Shown here one piece after another: positions 6,756 through 11,289 of a stretch of DNA of 11,289 bases. Below the pieces are notes generated by a model, which had not been told where the DNA came from, did not search any database, and was given only the letters and a program-made list of their open reading frames with translations. Position 1 is the stretch's first letter. Every line of letters begins with the position of its first letter. Source of the DNA: Acidimicrobiia bacterium (GTDB lineage: Bacteria > Actinomycetota > Acidimicrobiia > Spongiisociales > UBA5794); assembly GCA_030599515.1 (NCBI GenBank), contig JAUVNV010000063.1, forward strand, positions 1-11,289, written 5' to 3'. A program made the position numbers and the translations under genes.

Positions 6756-6778
6756 GTCTACCGTCTCCAGAACGATGC
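6756..6778. repeat. 23-bp direct repeat, copy 1 (displaced copy of the trkH 3' end)
   Basis: Starts GTCTACCGTCTCC and is identical over 23 bp to 7905-7927. Read on the minus strand it would encode ASFWRR-stop, the C-terminus of TrkH, but no trkH-like sequence precedes it here. It begins 5 bp after the prx6 terminator hairpin. Confidence 0.9.
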
Positions 6779-6827
6779 CGCTTTGTCTGGCGCACTGATT
6801 GGGCGTCACGTCGCAGTTCGTGTCGCG

Positions 6828-6833
6828 TACGCT
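6828..6833 (+). promoter_or_regulatory. Candidate -10 box for the 7-TM protein gene
   Basis: TACGCT fits TANNNT. Transcription starting about 7 bp downstream would give a leader of roughly 25 nt that includes GAGGAG (6849-6854) before GTG 6865. No clear -35. This is one reason to prefer GTG 6865 as the start. Confidence 0.3.
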
Positions 6834-6864
6834 TGGTGGTCCATCACTGAGGAGTGCGTCGACA

Positions 6865-7719
6865 GTGTCCTCGAGCATTCCATCGTCTGCGGTTGGCCGG
6901 GCGATGCTTCCTGAACCGATATTCCGGTCTTTCTTCGGACTCGTCAGGCATATCGCTACCGGTGGACTCGCCGGGATCGCGACCGGGATCGTCGTAGGTG
7001 GTGTTGGGGGCAGGCTCTTCATGCGGATCGCGGGTGCTGCCGCTCGCGATGCAGCCCAGGGCGCCACGACTGAGGCCGGGTTCACTGTGGGTGAAGTGAC
7101 GTTCGGAGGTACGGTCGCTCTGGTCCTGTTCATTGGTGTGTTTACCGGAATCGTGGGGGCCGCGCTCTACTTGATCTTCCGTCCGTGGCTCTCGTGGGCG
7201 GGTCGGTGGATGGGTGTCCCCTATGGCGTGGTGCTGTTCGCTGCGGGGAGCGCTACGTCAGATGTGATGAATCCCGACAATCCTGATTTCTTCATTCTCG
7301 GAAACCCGGTGCTCCTTGTCGTGCTGATATCGGCTCTATTCCTTGCGTTCGGCCTCGTTCTCGATGCTCTGTTCAGGTTCCTCGACGCGCGGCTACCGAA
7401 TAGGGAGGAGGGCTGGCGGGTCGTGGGCGTCCCCTACGCCGCGATCAGCGCTGTCGGCATCCTCGTTGTGTCGGGATTGCCCTTCGCTCTCTTCGTCGGC
7501 GATTCTGCTTGTTCATGCGGGCCACCGGTCATCGCATCGTGGTCTGTGGCTGTCGCAGCACTTAGCACGTTGGTCTGGTGGATGATCGCCCTCTCTCCCC
7601 ACCCGCCGCGATGGCTTCGTGTCGGGACCGCCGTCGTCGGATACGGTGGCACCCTGGCGGTGCTCGTTTTCGGCCTCGCAAGAGCCATAACCGACGCCGT
7701 GGAGATCATGACCTTCTAG
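6865..7719 (+). CDS. Predicted seven-helix integral membrane protein, function unknown
   Basis: 284 residues from GTG 6865; I do not recognise the family with confidence. About seven hydrophobic helices are visible: around HIATGGLAGIATGIVVGG, VALVLFIGVFTGIVGAALYL, WMGVPYGVVLFAAG, PVLLVVLISALFLAFGLVLD, VGVPYAAISAVGILVVSG, SVAVAALSTLVWWMIAL and VGTAVVGYGGTLAVLVFG. Short charged loops include PDNPDFF and DARLPNREEGWR, plus SACSCGPP with two close Cys. The overall plan (Gly-rich first helix ending in GRLFMRI) is seen in uncharacterised actinobacterial membrane proteins. Start: GTG 6865 has GAGGAG 10 nt upstream; ATG 6904 is the alternative with no clear RBS; TTG 6799 would add a Ser-rich segment that does not look coding. 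It is the only gene between the two 23-bp direct repeats, and its stop TAG shares its last base with the 160-bp palindrome. Confidence 0.65.
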   Translation: MSSSIPSSAVGRAMLPEPIFRSFFGLVRHIATGGLAGIATGIVVGGVGGRLFMRIAGAAARDAAQGATTEAGFTVGEVTFGGTVALVLFIGVFTGIVGAALYLIFRPWLSWAGRWMGVPYGVVLFAAGSATSDVMNPDNPDFFILGNPVLLVVLISALFLAFGLVLDALFRFLDARLPNREEGWRVVGVPYAAISAVGILVVSGLPFALFVGDSACSCGPPVIASWSVAVAALSTLVWWMIALSPHPPRWLRVGTAVVGYGGTLAVLVFGLARAITDAVEIMTF

Positions 7720-7878
7720 TGTCCTGAGTCGTAAGTTCGTGCTGATCTCGCCGAGGCATCGGCGTGCCCGGCAAGGACGCACAACGAAGGCGCAGTCGGG
7801 ACTGCGTCGAGGCGGAGGACGCCGCGGGGGGCGTCGAGGTCCGGCGAGATTCTGTGCATGATTTGCGACTCGGGACAC
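7719..7878. repeat. 160-bp near-palindrome (MITE-like or structured element)
   Basis: The ends are inverted copies: left GTGTCCTGAGTCG and right CGACTCGGGACAC (12 of 13 pair, plus further matches in the next 30 bases, including TCTCGCCG on the left and CGGCGAGA on the right). The centre is a perfect hairpin CGCAGT-CGGG-ACTGCG (7791-7806) whose midpoint is exactly the midpoint of the element. It fills the space between the convergent 7-TM gene and trkH and contains no credible gene. No transposase is present and no clear target-site duplication was found next to the ends. It could be a non-autonomous transposon remnant, a REP-like repeat, or a bidirectional terminator. Confidence 0.7.
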
Positions 7879-7904
7879 CAGAACCTCGCAACGAATTCCT
7901 GGGG

Positions 7905-7927
7905 GTCTACCGTCTCCAGAACGATGC
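7905..7927. repeat. 23-bp direct repeat, copy 2 (within the trkH 3' end)
   Basis: Identical to 6756-6778 and in the same orientation, 1149 bp apart. This copy covers the last six codons (ASFWRR) and stop of trkH plus two bases beyond, so trkH is intact and this is the native context. Confidence 0.9.
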
Positions 7928-9385
7928 GGTGAACAGCAGGATGATCGGGTAGATCTCGAGTCGTCCGAGAATCATCAACATCCCGAGTATCCACTTCCCG
8001 GGTCCCGCCACGTCGGCATACGTTGAAGCGGGACCGACCGTTCCGAGTCCGGGACCGACATTGCTGATCGCCGATGCTGCCGCCGACAGCCCGGTGACGA
8101 GGTCCATGTTGGCCCCCCAGGCGCTCTCGACGTAAAGCAGCAGAATCGTCCCGATGCCGAAGGCGAGCATGTAGACCACGACGTAGCTGTGAACAGCAGA
8201 CACCACCTCAGTCGGAAGCGGCACGCGGCCGAATCGAGAGATGGAAACGGCTCTCGGCCGGGTGAGACGGCGCACCTCAGCGGCGGCCGACTTGAGCACG
8301 ATCGCCACCCGGTACGTCTTGAGGGCACCGGTCGTAGATCCCCCCATACCGCCGATGAACATCATCATCAGGATGACACCACCGATCGCCGCCGGCCACA
8401 CCCCGTAGTTCGTAACCGCGTAGCCGGTACCGGTAATCGTTGCGATCGCTGTGAACATCGATTCGCGAACAGGAACGCCGACGCCATCGAGAGCAACTCC
8501 TCCGACTACGAGAGCGACACCGATCACGAGACTCATGAGGTAGTACCGGAACTCGGGCTTCCTGAGGTACTCGCTGGGGTCGCGCAGCGCCCGGATGTGA
8601 AGTGTGAATGACGCTCCGGCGACGACCATCAGCCCGATGACGACCCATTGCGAGTAGGCGGAGAAAGCCCCGAGGGATCCCGAGTTGGTGCTGAAACCGC
8701 CGGTGGAGATGGATGTGAGGGCGTGGGCGACCGCTTCGAACACCGTCATGTCTCCGAATGCAAGGAGCGCCGCAGCCGCTCCCGTGAGGGCTACGTACAG
8801 CGCCCAGAGGCGGAGTGCTGTGCCCCGGAAACGCGGGGTGAGCCGGTCCGGCTCCGGACCCGGCGTCTCGGCACGGGCCAGTTGGATGCCTCCCGCGCCG
8901 ATGAGGGGAAGCACTGCGATCGAGAGCACGATGATCCCCATGCCACCGAGCCACTGCGTTGTGGCTCTCCAGAGGAGAAGACCCTTCGCTACTCCCGAAA
9001 GGTCCACGATCACGGTTGCTCCGGTTGTGGTGAAACCGGCGGTGCTCTCGAAGAGGGCATCTGTGACCCCGAACGAGCCCGAGAATAGGTACGGAAGAGC
9101 CCCGAAGGCGATCACTGTCACCCAGGCGATCGCAACGCCGGCGAACGCGTCTTTCGGCCGGAGGCGCTCGGGCCGGCCGGCTGCGACGAGTGTCAGAGCA
9201 CCGGTACCGACCGCCAGTGCCGATGTGAGGCCAAGATGGAGAGCGGTCTCCCATTCTCGATAGATCGCCGCCACAGCGAGCGCGGGGAGAGCAGCCGCAC
9301 CCCCGGCAATGAGCACCACGCCGACGATGTAAGCGATGCGTCGAGGTGTCGGTGCGGCAGCCCAACTCCGGGTGCGGAGAGGCAC
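7907..9385 (-). CDS. trkH: Trk potassium uptake channel subunit TrkH
   Basis: 492 residues, the usual TrkH length, moving K+ across the cytoplasmic membrane. Four pore repeats are visible with their selectivity-filter glycines: TTTGAT (119-124), ISTGGFST (226-233), ITGTGY (317-322) and NVGPGLG (442-448). The helix after the third filter has GGMGGSTTGALKTYR (345-359) with K356 and R359 in the region that gates the pore. Start is GTG 9385, 3 bp after the trkA stop, inside a context without a separate promoter; translation is probably coupled to trkA. The final six codons are part of the 23-bp repeat also found at 6756-6778. Nothing essential seems missing. Confidence 0.93.
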   Translation of the reverse strand: MPLRTRSWAAAPTPRRIAYIVGVVLIAGGAAALPALAVAAIYREWETALHLGLTSALAVGTGALTLVAAGRPERLRPKDAFAGVAIAWVTVIAFGALPYLFSGSFGVTDALFESTAGFTTTGATVIVDLSGVAKGLLLWRATTQWLGGMGIIVLSIAVLPLIGAGGIQLARAETPGPEPDRLTPRFRGTALRLWALYVALTGAAAALLAFGDMTVFEAVAHALTSISTGGFSTNSGSLGAFSAYSQWVVIGLMVVAGASFTLHIRALRDPSEYLRKPEFRYYLMSLVIGVALVVGGVALDGVGVPVRESMFTAIATITGTGYAVTNYGVWPAAIGGVILMMMFIGGMGGSTTGALKTYRVAIVLKSAAAEVRRLTRPRAVSISRFGRVPLPTEVVSAVHSYVVVYMLAFGIGTILLLYVESAWGANMDLVTGLSAAASAISNVGPGLGTVGPASTYADVAGPGKWILGMLMILGRLEIYPIILLFTASFWRR

Positions 9386-9388
9386 GGT

Positions 9389-10720
9389 CTACGCCCCGAA
9401 CAGCCGCTCTACGGCGCTCACGGCATCGGGTGTGGCGAGCACCACGACCCGGTCTCCAGGTTCGAAGCGTGAGGATCCGCGCGGCACGATCGCTGAACCG
9501 GATCGGAGGATCGCCCCGATGACCGCTCCATCGGGCAGACCGAGCTCCCCGATCGATGAACCGATGGCGGGAGCCTGGGCCATGATCTCGATCTCGAGGG
9601 CTTCGATGCCGCCCGTCATGAAATCCGCCGCCGACACGATGGCGCCCCGGCGTACGAAGCGGAGGACGGCGTTAGCTGCAGCGACCTTGGCCGACACGCC
9701 TGCGCTGATCCCCACGGCCGGCATGAAGTCGAAAAGCGCGATTCGATTGAATCGCGACACCGTGGTTGACGCTCCAAGGCGGTCGGCAATCAGGCATGCG
9801 AGCATGTTGACGGCGTCGCTTCTCGTCAGTGCCAGCACACCGTCGCCCTGCCCGACCTCGAGATTCTGCAGCACCGTCGGATCGGTTGGGTCGGCCACGA
9901 TGACATCGATCTTTGGATTCCGCGCTGCGATGGCGTGCGCCCGTTCGCGATTGTTGTGGATGAGGAGTACCCGACGACCGTCCTTTCGAATGGCTGCGGC
10001 GCTGAGCTCTGCGACCCGTCCACCACCGATGACGATCACGCGATCGATCTCCTCCGACTTCGCACCGATGAGATTGCTGGCCCGGCTCACGTCTTCAGCC
10101 TTGGCGACGAGGAGTATCTTGTCGAACGCTTCGATGACGGTGGCACCTCTTCCGACGAGTGTCCGATCATTGCGAATGATCGAGGCGATCACGCAGTCCC
10201 ACCCGTCAAGGGATCGGCGCATCTCAGCCAGGGATCGCCCGACGAGCTCAGACTTCGAGCTGACGATTCCGCCCAAGATGACGATGGATCCGTCACAGAA
10301 CATGAAGTAGTCCGACAACCCGGGATGGGCGACGAGGCCGACCAGTTTCTCCGCTACCGATGCGCGCGGGTCGATGACCGCCTCGACACCCGACTGGAGG
10401 ACGATGTCCTGGAGTTCGCTGTGCTCGATTCGCGCAATCGTTCGCTCTAAACCGAGGGAGCGAGCGGTCTGGCAGGCGAGAACGTTGGTTCCGTCGTCGT
10501 CGGAGACGGCGAAGAGAATGTCGGCCCGCTCGACCCCGGCCCGACGAAGGACGCTCGGACTGGCCCCGTTGCCCTCCACGACCTGTGCATCCAGCCGCTC
10601 CCGGAGATGTGCGGCGCGATGCGGGTCGGATTCCACGATGGCGACGTCCTCACCTTCCGCGATGAGACGTTCAGCAAGGTGAGAGCCGTCGGCTCCTCCC
10701 CCAACTATCACGACCCTCAT
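9389..10720 (-). CDS. trkA: Trk system potassium uptake regulatory protein TrkA
   Basis: 443 residues with the full tandem RCK layout: RCK_N (1-120, nucleotide-binding GGGADG at 7-12 after VVIV, acidic residue in VAIVESD), RCK_C (about 140-220), second RCK_N (about 225-340; RVIVIGGGRVAE) and second RCK_C (about 365-443, EALEIEIMAQAPAIGSSIGEL...EPGDRVVVLA). TrkA sits on the cytoplasmic face of TrkH and gates it in response to NAD(H) or adenine nucleotides. The second site has GGGRVAE rather than a strict GxGxxG, suggesting its ligand binding may be weaker; this is inference. Start ATG 10720 has GGGAG with a 5-nt spacer. It heads the trkAH operon and is divergent from the methyltransferase gene. 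Confidence 0.93.
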   Translation of the reverse strand: MRVVIVGGGADGSHLAERLIAEGEDVAIVESDPHRAAHLRERLDAQVVEGNGASPSVLRRAGVERADILFAVSDDDGTNVLACQTARSLGLERTIARIEHSELQDIVLQSGVEAVIDPRASVAEKLVGLVAHPGLSDYFMFCDGSIVILGGIVSSKSELVGRSLAEMRRSLDGWDCVIASIIRNDRTLVGRGATVIEAFDKILLVAKAEDVSRASNLIGAKSEEIDRVIVIGGGRVAELSAAAIRKDGRRVLLIHNNRERAHAIAARNPKIDVIVADPTDPTVLQNLEVGQGDGVLALTRSDAVNMLACLIADRLGASTTVSRFNRIALFDFMPAVGISAGVSAKVAAANAVLRFVRRGAIVSAADFMTGGIEALEIEIMAQAPAIGSSIGELGLPDGAVIGAILRSGSAIVPRGSSRFEPGDRVVVLATPDAVSAVERLFGA

Positions 10721-10747
10721 GTCTGCTCCCGAACGGCTCTTGCTCCG

Positions 10748-10753
10748 AGGCTA
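10748..10753 (-). promoter_or_regulatory. Candidate -10 box for trkAH
   Basis: On the minus strand TAGCCT fits TANNNT and lies 27 bp before the trkA ATG, giving a short leader that carries the GGGAG ribosome site. No convincing -35 is seen. Confidence 0.3.
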
Positions 10754-10793
10754 GCGCTCCGACCCATCCGAATCGCCTCATGCCGCGTACGGC

Positions 10794-10807
10794 GGACCGA
10801 GCGGTCC
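10794..10807. promoter_or_regulatory. Dyad between the divergent trkA and methyltransferase genes
   Basis: Perfect inverted repeat GGACCG-AG-CGGTCC in the 101-bp divergent region, ending 2 bp before the TACCCT box of the methyltransferase. Position suits an operator acting on one or both promoters. Confidence 0.35.
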
Positions 10808-10809
10808 CC

Positions 10810-10815
10810 TACCCT
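10810..10815 (+). promoter_or_regulatory. Candidate -10 box giving a leaderless methyltransferase mRNA
   Basis: TACCCT fits TANNNT and is 6 bp from GTG 10822, so transcription would begin at or next to the start codon. No Shine-Dalgarno sequence precedes that GTG, which agrees with leaderless translation, common in actinobacteria. Confidence 0.4.
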
Positions 10816-10821
10816 GCCCGT

Positions 10822-11289
10822 GTGACCGATGATGATACGACCAGGCAGATCGGGGTCGGACCCCACGCGGTGCCATGGCCCGACGATTCGCGCCTGGACC
10901 CTCAACTCCTGGAGGAGGGTGACCGCCGCAATGTGATCGATCGATACCGTTACTGGTCGCGAGAAGCGATCATCGCCGATCTCGATCTGCGACGACACGC
11001 TTTCCACGTCGCCATCGAGAACTGGCAGCATGACTTCAACATCGGATCGATCGTTCGCAACGCGAATGCCTTCCTCGCGGCCGGTGTCCATATCGTCGGG
11101 AAACGTCGCTGGAACCGTCGTGGCGCCATGGTCACGGACCGCTATCTGCACGTGACGCACCACCCCACGATTGAGGGGCTCATCGACTGGGCTGCCGAAG
11201 AGGGTCTTCCCGTCGTCGGAATCGACATCCTCCCCGGTGCGGTCCCGATCGAGACCACGGATCTGCCCGAGCGTTGCGTCTTGCTGTTC
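10822..11289 (+). CDS. SpoU/TrmH-family RNA 2'-O-methyltransferase (C-terminus outside window)
   Basis: 156 residues visible, frame open to the window end. A family mark is seen in NWQHDFNIGSIVRNANAF: Asn73, Gly75 and Arg79 form the NxGxxxR motif 1 of SpoU enzymes, which transfer a methyl group from S-adenosylmethionine to the ribose 2'-O of tRNA or rRNA using a trefoil-knot fold. The following GVHIVGKRRWNRRGAMVTDRYLHV and the end RCVLLF lead into motif 2 (usually FGxExxG), which is just beyond the edge, as is motif 3. The N-terminal 60 residues are polar and not recognised. Start: GTG 10822, no RBS but a -10 box directly upstream. The target nucleotide cannot be inferred. It has no obvious functional link to trkAH. 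Confidence 0.85.
   Translation, partial: MTDDDTTRQIGVGPHAVPWPDDSRLDPQLLEEGDRRNVIDRYRYWSREAIIADLDLRRHAFHVAIENWQHDFNIGSIVRNANAFLAAGVHIVGKRRWNRRGAMVTDRYLHVTHHPTIEGLIDWAAEEGLPVVGIDILPGAVPIETTDLPERCVLLF

Noticed and set aside
5602..6795. Minus-strand open frame (397 aa) across yceI-like and prx6 genes
   Set aside because: It covers two recognised genes and the divergent promoter region; its protein shows no domain.
7719..7878. Integron attC site for the palindrome after the 7-TM gene
   Set aside because: The RYYYAAC and GTTRRRY core sites expected at the ends are not present, and no integrase or second cassette is seen.
6756..7927. Tandem duplication of trkH with decay of one copy
   Set aside because: The match between the loci stops sharply at 23 bp; no trkH-like sequence remains beside the first copy.
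8277..9365. Minus-strand 362-aa open frame within trkH
   Set aside because: Arg/His-rich frame-shifted shadow of the TrkH coding sequence.

Overview
The window looks like chromosomal DNA of a high-GC actinobacterium, most likely an uncultured member of the Acidimicrobiia or a neighbouring class. This is inferred from the strong G/C third-position bias, GTG and TTG starts, four-base ATGA/GTGA gene overlaps, a Thr-rich lipoprotein ending in an Mtb12-like domain, and candidate TANNNT -10 boxes with one apparently leaderless gene. No tRNA, rRNA, CRISPR array, transposase or integrase was recognised.

Layout. (1) 3-761, minus: an octaheme tetrathionate-reductase-type cytochrome c, C-terminus outside the window. 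(2) 762-987: divergent control region with two dyads. (3) 988-4275, plus: a four-gene, tightly overlapping heme-import operon (Mtb12-like lipoprotein, hmuT, hmuU, hmuV). (4) 4276-5358, minus: a secreted LytM/M23 endopeptidase with two peptidoglycan-binding repeats, tail to tail with hmuV with no base between the stops. (5) 5445-5939, minus: a YceI-like protein, divergent from (6) 6055-6705, plus: a Prx6-type peroxiredoxin, followed by a strong hairpin. (7) 6756-7927: a segment bounded by a perfect 23-bp direct repeat, holding one 7-TM protein gene and a 160-bp near-palindrome. (8) 7907-10720, minus: trkA-trkH potassium uptake operon. (9) 10822 to the end, plus: a SpoU/TrmH-type 2'-O-methyltransferase, truncated by the window end.

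How it fits together. Heme import divergent from a multiheme cytochrome suggests coordinated supply and use of heme, perhaps under a shared regulator. YceI and peroxiredoxin form a divergent pair that may serve oxidative or isoprenoid-quinone stress. TrkA and TrkH form a complete K+ uptake system.

The most unusual point is region 7. The last 23 bp of interest at the trkH 3' end, covering its final six codons and stop, are duplicated just after the prx6 terminator. This makes the 1149 bp between them look like a small insertion that used the trkH 3' end as an attachment site. Removing it would leave prx6 and trkH converging on one bidirectional hairpin. The cargo is a single membrane protein gene of unknown function, directly abutting a long imperfect palindrome.
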